Source: Bacillota bacterium
GTDB lineage: Bacteria > Bacillota > Clostridia > Clostridiales > Clostridiaceae
Reading direction: 5' to 3'
Assembly (NCBI GenBank): GCA_023445445.1
Contig: JAEXLD010000130.1
Location: 1-15,175 of the forward strand
Length of the DNA stretch: 15,175 bases
Shown here: piece after piece, positions 7,397 through 14,869 of the stretch
How positions within the stretch are numbered: position 1 is the first letter of the stretch
How the letters are laid out: each line of letters begins with the position of its first letter
The notes under the pieces: generated by a model
What the model was told of the DNA's origin: nothing
The model's input: the letters and a program-made list of their open reading frames with translations, nothing else
The model's database searches: none
Translations under genes and position numbers: made by a program

Positions 7397-8620
7397 ATGT
7401 TATCTCTAATAAAAAATGAATTTATAAAAATATTTAAAAGACCTAAAACCTGGATAGTTTTCACACTATTCATTGTCCTAGTTGGCATAAATATTTTTGG
7501 TACATGGAAGAATGACCAAACTATGCGAGAGTGGATATCTCCAGAATCTCAAATAAAACAAGCTGAAGAACAATTAACATATGTAAGAAATGACATAAAA
7601 AGAGCTGAGGCTGATGGAGATGAAAATTGGATTAATAGCTCAAAGGATATAGAGAAAAATCTATTAAAGCAAATTGAAGATAACAAGGAAATTATTAAAA
7701 ATGGAATTAATGAAGAGGCATGGAAGAAAGATTTAGACCAAACAATTAAAGATCTTGAAATTACAGTAGAAAGTTATGAGGAAAATGGAATTAATGAATG
7801 GAATAAAAGATGGTATTCACAGTCAAAACAAGAATTAGAGGATTATAAATACTTAAGGGATAATAATATTATGCCTTTACAAGGCTGGGAATATACTGAA
7901 GCTAGTTTCTTTAGAAACTTAGGTAGCTTCTTTAGGCTTGGCATATTAATTGCTGGAATAGCTGTATTTATGAGTGATATGGTTTCAGGCGAATGTACAC
8001 CTGCTACTTTAAAATTCTTACTTGTACAACCTGTTAAAAGAGGGAAAATATTATTTTCAAAATTTATTGTTTCTTTAGTAACAGTAACCTCATTAATAGT
8101 TCTTCCTCAACTTGCAGGCATGGCAATAGTTAATATTACTAGTAATACAGAAGTATCAAATTATCCAGTTAGAATTGAACAAAAATACGAAAAACAATTT
8201 GACCAAAATTCACAAGAAATGATTTTAGAACAAGTTCCTAACACATCAAAAATGGTAACTAATAATGAATTTATTTTAAGAAGTATTGGATATCAAATTA
8301 TATTTATAGTAACAGCTTGTTCAGTGGTATTTATGATTTCAACTATATTTAAGAGTAGTATGATATCTATGGCAGTTTCAGTTATTTTAACTATGTTTTT
8401 AACTATTGGAGCTCAAGCAATAGGTACTTTAAGAGACTATAGTCATTTATTATTTACAACTTATGCTGATGCTGGTAGTGTTATAAACTCTTCTCTACCA
8501 CTAGCCTATCAAAATACAAATTTAACAATAATGAACGGACTAATTTGCATGGCTATAACAGCAATTATTGCTTATATAGTTTCACATATTAACTTTACAA
8601 AAAAAGATATTTTAATTTAA
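7397..8620 (+). CDS. ABC-2 type permease subunit
   Basis: This 407-residue membrane protein pairs with the preceding ATPase. Predicted membrane segments by hydrophobicity are about 18-37, 178-196, 219-245, 295-318, 322-345 and 376-396. Between segments 1 and 2 is a charged, Lys/Glu-rich, probably coiled-coil extracytoplasmic region of about 140 residues. A second loop of about 45 residues follows segment 3. The segment DMVSGECTPATLKFLLVQP (194-212) matches the (I/V)SGE...TLK.LL..P signature of ABC-2 permeases. The ATG has AAGGAGGT inside the end of the ATPase gene, about 12 bases upstream, consistent with coupled translation. Its transcript should end at the hairpin 8657-8710. Confidence 0.9.
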   Translation: MLSLIKNEFIKIFKRPKTWIVFTLFIVLVGINIFGTWKNDQTMREWISPESQIKQAEEQLTYVRNDIKRAEADGDENWINSSKDIEKNLLKQIEDNKEIIKNGINEEAWKKDLDQTIKDLEITVESYEENGINEWNKRWYSQSKQELEDYKYLRDNNIMPLQGWEYTEASFFRNLGSFFRLGILIAGIAVFMSDMVSGECTPATLKFLLVQPVKRGKILFSKFIVSLVTVTSLIVLPQLAGMAIVNITSNTEVSNYPVRIEQKYEKQFDQNSQEMILEQVPNTSKMVTNNEFILRSIGYQIIFIVTACSVVFMISTIFKSSMISMAVSVILTMFLTIGAQAIGTLRDYSHLLFTTYADAGSVINSSLPLAYQNTNLTIMNGLICMAITAIIAYIVSHINFTKKDILI

Positions 8621-8642
8621 TTATTATATATTTTACAATAAT

Positions 8643-8651
8643 TTATCCACA
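8643..8651 (+). other. Perfect DnaA box (TTATCCACA)
   Basis: TTATCCACA matches the Firmicute DnaA-box consensus exactly. The near-match TTATCAACA occurs at 8663-8671 and its inverse, TGTTGATAA, at 8696-8704, both within the adjacent terminator stem. No AT-rich 13-mers, dnaA or dnaN accompany it, so this is not an origin on present evidence. Binding is inferred from consensus only. Confidence 0.45.
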
Positions 8652-8656
8652 TAGGA

Positions 8657-8714
8657 AAAAAGTTATCAACAAAATCCTTTTGAAAATCAGTGAAATGTTG
8701 ATAACTTTTTCTTT
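8657..8714 (+). terminator. Intrinsic terminator of the ABC operon
   Basis: AAAAAGTTATCAACA (8657-8671) pairs perfectly over 15 bases with TGTTGATAACTTTTT (8696-8710). A 24-base loop separates the arms and T residues continue (CTTTT). It lies 36 bases after the permease stop. Because of the A-rich 5' arm it could also work on the opposite strand. Confidence 0.8.
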
Positions 8715-8741
8715 TAGCATATTTCTATATATTTAAGTCTA

Positions 8742-8770
8742 TTGATAATTAATATTTATTGATATATAAT
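8742..8770 (+). promoter_or_regulatory. Promoter of the 45-residue small gene
   Basis: TTGATA (8742-8747), a 17-base spacer and a perfect TATAAT (8765-8770) give a near-consensus sigma-A promoter. The start would be near 8777, about 30 bases before the ATG. A dedicated strong promoter between two terminators means the small gene is its own transcription unit. Confidence 0.75.
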
Positions 8771-8806
8771 ATTAATTATAATTAACCATTTAAAGGAGTG
8801 TAAGAA

Positions 8807-8944
8807 ATGAGTTCAAATGAAAACACTAGTAAGAAGCCTCAACAAGTAATGGCTCCTAAAAAAGTAAAATACCAATGTCTTCATACAACTGAAGCTAGAG
8901 AATGTACTTGTATAAGAAGTAAGGGTCTTGTTTTAAACAAATAA
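8807..8944 (+). CDS. Small Cys/His-containing protein, unknown function (45 aa)
   Basis: I do not recognise this protein family. ATG follows AAAGGAGTG at a six-base spacing. The product starts MSSNENTSKKPQQVMAPKKV, is Lys-rich and basic, and has no membrane segment or signal peptide. Its C-terminal half holds Cys24, His26, Cys33 and Cys35 (CxH-x6-CxC), a plausible small metal-binding site. A near-consensus promoter, a good ribosome binding site and a following terminator argue that it is real. It stands alone between the ABC operon and the converging glgD copy 2. A role as a small zinc-binding or nucleic-acid-binding protein is inference only. Confidence 0.75.
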   Translation: MSSNENTSKKPQQVMAPKKVKYQCLHTTEARECTCIRSKGLVLNK

Positions 8945-9025
8945 CAAGATTATAAATTTAATATATTAGTTACTTTTTAGTATCTTCTTATAAAAAGGTG
9001 CTATTGACACAATTTATAATGAATA

Positions 9026-9052
9026 AAGGAGCTGCTTAATAAGCAGCTCCTT
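9026..9052. terminator. Bidirectional terminator between the small gene and glgD copy 2
   Basis: AAGGAGCTGCTT (9026-9037) pairs perfectly with AAGCAGCTCCTT (9041-9052) around a 3-base loop. It is the most GC-rich hairpin in the spacers. It lies 81 bases after the small gene and 34 bases after the glgD stop, between converging genes. T-rich but interrupted tracts follow on both strands (TTATTAAATT, TTTATTCATT). Confidence 0.75.
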
Positions 9053-9086
9053 ATTAAATTCACTATCCTTTAAGTTGCTAAATAGA

Positions 9087-10202
9087 TTAGTGATAATATT
9101 CTCCCTTTATTTGTATAGTTACTGGGTTATTTTCTGTGCCCCTCACTACTTTATTTCCTGGAACTAAAGAATTCTTATCAGCTATTACATTACTCATCAT
9201 AACATTTGTTCCTATAACTGAATTATCTAATATAATACAATTTTCAAGCTTAGCTCCCTTTTGTATTATTACTCTTCTTCCAATAATGCAATTTTTAACT
9301 TCTCCTTCTATATAAGATCCATTTCCTATAATAGAATTAGTTACTAAGCTGTTTTTTGTATATTGTGTTGGTGGTTCATCTTTAGACTTTGTTGCAATAG
9401 AATTATCACTATGAAATAACTCCTTATATTTACTTTGATTTAATAAGTCTAGATTAGTGTCAAAATAAGATTTTATTGAGTTAATGCATGATAAGTATCC
9501 TTTAAACTCATATGCTCCAACTACTAAATTGCTTAAATTATTTTCTATATATTTTTTAAACTTTCTATATCTTCCTGTCTTTATACATTCATGTATTATC
9601 TCTATGAATAAGTCTGTTTTAATTATATACATTTCCATACTTATATTAGAATTTTCTTCCACTCCAATATTTTCACCTATGCTAATGACCCTATTATCTT
9701 CATTTATATTAACTGTTTGACATTTTATGAAGCTCTTATTAGCATTATCAACATTCTTGTATACAATAGTTATATCATTTCCAGATTCCATATGATATTT
9801 CATTACTTCTTTATAGTTTATATTACATATCATATAAGAAGGACTAATTATTACATAATCTTTTCTGCTATTTTCAATATATTTAATATTATCAACAAAG
9901 TTATGAATATCATCAACATTTGGTTGATTATCTCCAAAGTTAAATACTCTAAGCCCTCCATTCTTTCTATGAAGATCCCAAGGTCTACCATTAGTTAAAT
10001 GCTCAACTAGAGATCTGGATTTATTTTCAGTAAAGATTCCTATATCTTCAATTCCTGAATTAGACATGTTAGAAAGAACAAAATCCACTATTCTATATCT
10101 CGCTGCTAATGGAACAGCTGCTAATGTTCTATTTCTAACTAATTCATCCATTCTTTCTTTATTTTCATCTAAATTTATAATTCCTAAACAATTTTTCATC
10201 AT
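9087..10202 (-). CDS. glgD: GlgD, GlgC-like glycogen biosynthesis protein (copy 2)
   Basis: This is the paralogue of the glgD at the left end, by eye about 70-75% identical. It keeps RYRIVDFVLSN and GRPWDLHRKN, but has no GGxGxRL loop, has SPSYM in place of the catalytic SGDH, and has GYLSCIN in place of YWKDVGT. It is therefore predicted to be non-catalytic and to partner GlgC. The start chosen is ATG at 10200-10202 (protein MMKNCLGIINL, 371 residues), with GGAGG (10211-10215) 8 bases upstream. A longer frame opening at a TTG at 10215-10217 is rejected because that codon overlaps the ribosome binding site. The second ATG (10197-10199), equivalent to the copy 1 start, is also possible. It is the last gene of its operon and ends before the hairpin 9026-9052. 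Confidence 0.93.
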   Translation of the reverse strand: MMKNCLGIINLDENKERMDELVRNRTLAAVPLAARYRIVDFVLSNMSNSGIEDIGIFTENKSRSLVEHLTNGRPWDLHRKNGGLRVFNFGDNQPNVDDIHNFVDNIKYIENSRKDYVIISPSYMICNINYKEVMKYHMESGNDITIVYKNVDNANKSFIKCQTVNINEDNRVISIGENIGVEENSNISMEMYIIKTDLFIEIIHECIKTGRYRKFKKYIENNLSNLVVGAYEFKGYLSCINSIKSYFDTNLDLLNQSKYKELFHSDNSIATKSKDEPPTQYTKNSLVTNSIIGNGSYIEGEVKNCIIGRRVIIQKGAKLENCIILDNSVIGTNVMMSNVIADKNSLVPGNKVVRGTENNPVTIQIKGEYYH

Positions 10203-10248
10203 AATGATTTCCTCCAAAATTAAAATATTTAATTCTTATTAATGGTTA

Positions 10249-11379
10249 TTACTTAATTAAACATTGGTATGCACCAACGACTTGAATATCTTTTCCATCT
10301 CCAATATGACAATCATTGCTTATTATTGAATCATTACCTACTATAGCTCTCTCTATTCTTACATTATCTCCTATCTTTACATTTGGCATTATTACTGAAT
10401 CCTTTATAATTGTATTCTTTCCTACAGTTACTCCTTGAGATAAAATTGAGTCTTCTACTTCTCCATTAACTATACAGCCTTCTACTATTAATGAATTTGC
10501 TATTTTAGCATTTTCTCCTATATGTTGTGCAGGTCTTACTTGATTATCAGAATATATTCTCCATTCACTATCATATAAATTTAACTCATTATCTATCTTT
10601 AATAGGTCCATATTAGCTTCCCATAAACTTTCTATTGTTCCTACATCTTTCCAATAACCTTTGAATGGATATGCAACAAGTTTTCTTCCTGAGTTAAGCA
10701 TCTTAGGAATTATATTCTTTCCAAAGTCATTGCTTGAACTCTTGTCCATTTCATCTTCAATTAAGTACTCTTTTAATACTGACCACTTAAATATATAAAC
10801 TCCCATTGAAGCATTAGTGCTCTTTGGATTTTTAGGTTTCTCTTCAAATTCATAAATAGTACTATCTTCATTTGTATTCATAATTCCGAATCTACTTGCT
10901 TCATCTAAAGGTACATCAATTACAGCAATTGTTGCATCTGCATTATGACTCTTATGAAAATCTAACATCTTATAATAATCCATCTTGTAAATATGGTCCC
11001 CTGATAATATAAGAACATATTCAGGTTCATATCTATCTACAAATTGGATATTTTGATATATTGCATTAGCAGTTCCCTTATACCATGCTCCACCTTTTTC
11101 CCCTTGATAAGGTGGTAAAATTGTCACTCCCCCATTACGTCTATCTAAATCCCATGGATCTCCAATTCCAATATAAGCATTTAAGTCTAGTGGCTTATAT
11201 TGAGTTAATACCCCTACAGTATAAATTCCCGAATTAGAACAATTACTTAAAGGAAAATCTATAATTCTATATTTTCCTCCAAAAGGAACAGCTGGCTTTG
11301 CTATATCCTTAGTCAAAACTCCTAGTCTAGATCCTTGTCCTCCTGCTAATATCATTGCAACAATCTCTTTTTTTCCCAT
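10249..11379 (-). CDS. glgC: Glucose-1-phosphate adenylyltransferase GlgC (copy 2)
   Basis: This is a 376-residue, standard-length ADP-glucose pyrophosphorylase. All key motifs match copy 1: GGQGSRLG (13-20), WYKGTANAIYQN (99-110), SGDHIY with Asp128, FEEKP with Lys181 and YWKDVGT (242-248), followed by the beta-helix domain. It ends at VVGAYQCLIK. The paralogue carries an extra tail beyond this point. GlgC is the most conserved of the four pairs, by eye about 85% identical. The ATG follows AGAGAGAGGCAAGCAA, a weaker site than most in the operon. Spacing is 46 bases from glgA, the same as in copy 1, and 46 bases to the chosen glgD start. Confidence 0.96.
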   Translation of the reverse strand: MGKKEIVAMILAGGQGSRLGVLTKDIAKPAVPFGGKYRIIDFPLSNCSNSGIYTVGVLTQYKPLDLNAYIGIGDPWDLDRRNGGVTILPPYQGEKGGAWYKGTANAIYQNIQFVDRYEPEYVLILSGDHIYKMDYYKMLDFHKSHNADATIAVIDVPLDEASRFGIMNTNEDSTIYEFEEKPKNPKSTNASMGVYIFKWSVLKEYLIEDEMDKSSSNDFGKNIIPKMLNSGRKLVAYPFKGYWKDVGTIESLWEANMDLLKIDNELNLYDSEWRIYSDNQVRPAQHIGENAKIANSLIVEGCIVNGEVEDSILSQGVTVGKNTIIKDSVIMPNVKIGDNVRIERAIVGNDSIISNDCHIGDGKDIQVVGAYQCLIK

Positions 11380-11425
11380 TTGCTTGCCTCTCTCTAATAT
11401 AAATTTTTATTTTATCAATACCTTT

Positions 11426-12862
11426 TTAATTATTTCTCATTAAATCATTGTATAATCTTATATATTCTCTAGCTGATTTCTCCCAACTATTATCTGATTT
11501 CATGGCATGCTTAACTATTTTTCTCCATCTATTTTTATTTCTAAAAATACTTAATGCATACTTAGTTGTATTTAGTAATTCTTCACTTGAGTAATTTCTA
11601 AAACCAAATCCATTACCACTTTCATCATACTCATTATATGGAATCACTGTATCTTTTAGTCCACCTGTTTCTCTAACTATAGGCACACTTCCATATCTTA
11701 GAGCTATAAGTTGTCCAAGTCCGCATGGTTCAAACAGAGATGGCATTAAAAACATATCTGAAGCTGCATAAATTTTATGAGCTAGCTCGTTACTAAATCT
11801 TATATTTGCACTTAATTTATTTGGATATCTGCTATTAAAGCTTTTTAAGCTTTCTTCATACATATAATCACCTGTTCCAAGAATAACCACTTGAATATCT
11901 TCTTTCAATAATTCATCAAGTATTCTAGTAATTAAGTCACACCCCTTTTGATGTGTTAGTCTAGATACCATTCCTATCATTGGAATATCCTTATTTACAG
12001 GTAAATTTAATTCTCTTTGTAATTGCTCCTTATTAAGCCCTTTTTTGAATAAGGACTTTACATTATATTTATGATTTATATAAGTATCTTTTTCTGGATT
12101 ATATTCCTTATAATCTATTCCATTAACTATACCTTGTAAAAAGGCCCCCCTATATCTTAGTAATCCATCCAATTGTTCTCCATACTCAGGTGTTTTTATT
12201 TCTTCTGCATAACTTTTACTTACAGTAGTTACTCTGTCAGCATAGTTAATTCCACCTTTTAAAAAGCTTACTGCCCCATTATGTTCTAAGCTTCCATTAA
12301 AGTACGGCTCATAATCATATCCAAAAAGCTCTGGTAATACTTCAGGTGAATACATTCCCTTAAAAAATAAATTGTGTATAGAAAGAATTGTTTTAATGTT
12401 TCTAAGCTTTTCATCATTAATGTATTCTAACTTATGAAGTACTGGTACCATAGCAGTCTGCCAATCATTACAATGTAATATATCAGGCGTCCAATCGCTC
12501 TGTTTTAAGAATTCAAGAACAGCCCTGCTAAAGAATGCAAACTTTTCACCGTCATCATAATATCCATATAAGCCTCCTCTTTTAAAGTAGTACTCATTGT
12601 CTATTAAATAAAACCTAACCCCTTCATAATCATATTCAAAAACACCACAATATTGATTTCTCCAACCGACTTTTACAGTGAAATTATTTACATATCTTAA
12701 TTTTTCCTTTAATTCCTCATTAATGTCTCTATATTTAGGAATAATAACTCTTGCATCAGCACCTAGTTCCTTTAGAGCTACTGGAAGAGCACCAATAACA
12801 TCACCTAATCCACCTGTTTTTATAAATGGATTAGATTCTGAAGCAGCAAATAAAATCTTCAA
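11426..12862 (-). CDS. glgA: Glycogen synthase GlgA (copy 2)
   Basis: This 478-residue GT5 ADP-glucose-dependent glycogen synthase has KTGGLGD (15-21), HCNDWQTAMVP (130-140), SRLTHQKG (Arg301, Lys306) and FEPCGLGQ (Glu378). All are at the same residue numbers as in copy 1, so there are no internal length changes. The C-terminus is slightly longer (YNDLMRNN against YQEVL). The start is TTG, two bases after the glgB stop. Its ribosome binding site GAGGAGGAG is formed by the three terminal Glu codons of glgB. By eye about 75% identical to copy 1, with most change in the N-terminal surface regions and the ~255-280 linker. Confidence 0.96.
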   Translation of the reverse strand: MKILFAASESNPFIKTGGLGDVIGALPVALKELGADARVIIPKYRDINEELKEKLRYVNNFTVKVGWRNQYCGVFEYDYEGVRFYLIDNEYYFKRGGLYGYYDDGEKFAFFSRAVLEFLKQSDWTPDILHCNDWQTAMVPVLHKLEYINDEKLRNIKTILSIHNLFFKGMYSPEVLPELFGYDYEPYFNGSLEHNGAVSFLKGGINYADRVTTVSKSYAEEIKTPEYGEQLDGLLRYRGAFLQGIVNGIDYKEYNPEKDTYINHKYNVKSLFKKGLNKEQLQRELNLPVNKDIPMIGMVSRLTHQKGCDLITRILDELLKEDIQVVILGTGDYMYEESLKSFNSRYPNKLSANIRFSNELAHKIYAASDMFLMPSLFEPCGLGQLIALRYGSVPIVRETGGLKDTVIPYNEYDESGNGFGFRNYSSEELLNTTKYALSIFRNKNRWRKIVKHAMKSDNSWEKSAREYIRLYNDLMRNN

Positions 12863-12876
12863 GTCTACTCCTCCTC
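12860..12876 (-). promoter_or_regulatory. Ribosome binding site and TTG start of glgA copy 2
   Basis: GAGGAGGAG (12868-12876) encodes the last three Glu residues of GlgB and lies five bases before TTG (12860-12862), with the glgB TAG (12865-12867) between them. It fixes the start and suggests translational coupling. Confidence 0.85.
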
Positions 12877-14811
12877 ATTTTCTTCAATTAGTTTAGTTAC
12901 CTTAAAAATTGATGCAGCCATAGGCGGAACCTTTATAGATATTGAGTATGGTCTGTTGTGACAACCTATCTCATCTGAAATTATTACTTCTTTATTTATC
13001 TGATTAGATCCTCCATATATACTTGCATCAGTATTAAATACTTCTTGATATTCTGCATTATATGGAACTCCAATTTTAAAATTATGATAAACAACAGGAG
13101 TAAAATTACATACAAATATCAACGTATCTTCTATATTTTTACCCTTTCTTATAAATGTAAAAATACTTTGATCTGAGTTATCTGCATCTATCCACTCAAA
13201 TCCTGATATATCATAGTCTAATTCCCAAAGGGCTTTATTGTCTTTATAGAACTTATTTATTTCTTTAGTGAATATTTGAGTTTTCTTATGCATCTCAAAT
13301 TCATCAATTAATTTCCACTCAAGCTCTTCATATTCTCTCCATTCTATAAATTGTCCAAATTCATAGCCCATAAATGTTAATTTTTTACCTGGATGACCAA
13401 TCATATATGCTATATATAATCTTAAACCTGCAAACTTATTCCAATAATCTCCCCACATTTTATCTACTAAAGATTTTTTTCCATGAACTACTTCATCATG
13501 AGATATAGGTAATATAAAGTTTTCCGAGTAGTGATACATCATTGAGAATGTCATCTTATTATGATGATACTTTCTATAAATAGGGTCCATTTCAACATAT
13601 TCTAAAGTATCATTCATCCATCCCATATTCCATTTAAAGTTAAATCCTAGTCCACCATCCTCAATTGGTTTACAAACATTAGGCCAAGAAGTTGATTCTT
13701 CAGCTATCATAAGCACATTTTTAAATTCTGCAAATACAGCTGTATTTAGTTCCTTTAAAAATTCTATTCCTTCTAAGCAACCATCTCCACCAAATATATT
13801 TGGTTTCCATTCTCCTTCTTGTCTTCCATAATTCAGATATATCATATTTGATACAGCATCAACTCTTAATCCATCTATATGAAATTCCTTAAACCAAAAC
13901 ATTGCATTTGAAATTAAAAAGCTCTTTACTTCTGGTCTTCCTAAATCAAAGTTAGCTGTTCCCCAGCCTTTATTTTCAGCCTTCCAACCTTCTTCATATT
14001 CATAAGTTGGACTTCCATCAAACATATATAATCCATGCTCATCCTTACAGAAATGTCCTGGTACCCAATCTAAAATTACCCCTATATTATTTTTATGAAG
14101 TACATTAATAAGCTCTTTTAATTCTTTTGGATTACCATATCTACTAGTTACTGAATAATACCCTGTTCCTTGATACCCCCATGAAGCATCTAATGGATGT
14201 TCTGCTACAGGCATAAATTCTACATGAGTATATCCCATTTCGACTAAATATTCTGGCAATATAGAGCATAATTCTTTGTATGTAAGAAGCTCACCATCTT
14301 TTCTTCTCCAAGACCCTATATGCATCTCATATATATTTACTGGCGATTGAAATATATTACCCTTCTCTCTACTATTTAACCATTTTTTATCTGACCATCT
14401 AAATTTACAATCCTCACTTACTATAGAAGCAGTATTAGGCCTTAATTCTGAATATGTTGCATAAGGATCTGCTTTATATTTTCCAACTCCTGAATCCTTA
14501 TTTATAATATAATACTTATATCTTATACCAGCTTTAATTCCAGGTATAAATAAACTCCATAACCCTCCATGGTTTACTTTCTCCATTTTATATTTTTCTA
14601 AGGGTTTAAATTCAGAAAAATCACCTACAACATATATTTCTGAAGCTTTTGGTGCCCAGGTGGTAAATCTTACTCCCCTACGCCTATTTTCACTAACACA
14701 ATGAGCTCCCATAAAATTATAACTTTTAAAATTCTTTCCTTTATGGAATAATTCTATGTCTTTTTTTGCAAATTCTCTATTTTTATTACTATTTTTATCT
14801 ATTTTTCCCAC
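12865..14811 (-). CDS. glgB: 1,4-alpha-glucan branching enzyme GlgB (copy 2)
   Basis: This 648-residue GH13 branching enzyme leads operon copy 2. It has the N-terminal CBM48 region (~45-130), DWVPGHF (248-254), GLRVDAV with nucleophile Asp318, MIAEEST with Glu371, and ISHDEVVH with Asp439. The residue numbers equal those of copy 1, so the two enzymes align without internal gaps over the catalytic barrel. The start is GTG. The shared DIELFH block begins at residue 18 in both copies, which supports this start, and GGGGTGA lies 7 bases upstream. The C-terminus is acidic (EENEEE) and doubles as the glgA ribosome binding site. By eye about 75% identical to copy 1. Confidence 0.96.
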   Translation of the reverse strand: MGKIDKNSNKNREFAKKDIELFHKGKNFKSYNFMGAHCVSENRRRGVRFTTWAPKASEIYVVGDFSEFKPLEKYKMEKVNHGGLWSLFIPGIKAGIRYKYYIINKDSGVGKYKADPYATYSELRPNTASIVSEDCKFRWSDKKWLNSREKGNIFQSPVNIYEMHIGSWRRKDGELLTYKELCSILPEYLVEMGYTHVEFMPVAEHPLDASWGYQGTGYYSVTSRYGNPKELKELINVLHKNNIGVILDWVPGHFCKDEHGLYMFDGSPTYEYEEGWKAENKGWGTANFDLGRPEVKSFLISNAMFWFKEFHIDGLRVDAVSNMIYLNYGRQEGEWKPNIFGGDGCLEGIEFLKELNTAVFAEFKNVLMIAEESTSWPNVCKPIEDGGLGFNFKWNMGWMNDTLEYVEMDPIYRKYHHNKMTFSMMYHYSENFILPISHDEVVHGKKSLVDKMWGDYWNKFAGLRLYIAYMIGHPGKKLTFMGYEFGQFIEWREYEELEWKLIDEFEMHKKTQIFTKEINKFYKDNKALWELDYDISGFEWIDADNSDQSIFTFIRKGKNIEDTLIFVCNFTPVVYHNFKIGVPYNAEYQEVFNTDASIYGGSNQINKEVIISDEIGCHNRPYSISIKVPPMAASIFKVTKLIEENEEE

Positions 14812-14827
14812 TTCATTCTCACCCCTT
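14809..14827 (-). promoter_or_regulatory. Ribosome binding site and GTG start of glgB copy 2
   Basis: AAGGGGTGA (14819-14827) lies 7 bases before GTG (14809-14811). An out-of-frame ATG (14814-14816), three bases upstream of the GTG, opens a five-codon frame that stops at once and overlaps the real start. It could lower initiation at glgB. Confidence 0.7.
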
Positions 14828-14869
14828 ATATTTAGATTTATATCATAATTTTTACATATTTGCTTTTTT

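Noticed and set aside
8643..8770. Replication origin
   Set aside because: Only one perfect DnaA box is present, with no box cluster, unwinding element or neighbouring dnaA/dnaN/rpmH.
9004..9020. TTGACA and TATAAT close together after the small gene
   Set aside because: The two hexamers are only five bases apart, so they cannot form one promoter, and no well-placed partner or downstream plus-strand gene exists.
9484..9998. Two overlapping plus-strand open frames opposite glgD copy 2
   Set aside because: They are antisense to a clear GlgD homologue, hydrophobic only because of AT-rich codons, and lack ribosome binding sites.
10203..10217. Five-codon N-terminal extension of GlgD copy 2 (TTG start, MEEII...)
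   Set aside because: The TTG overlaps the GGAGG that serves as ribosome binding site for the ATG at 10200-10202, and copy 1 starts at MKNCLG.
472..14811. Assembly artefact or very recent tandem duplication
   Set aside because: The copies differ at a large fraction of amino-acid positions, in start codons, spacers and gene lengths, and no identical long DNA blocks were seen.
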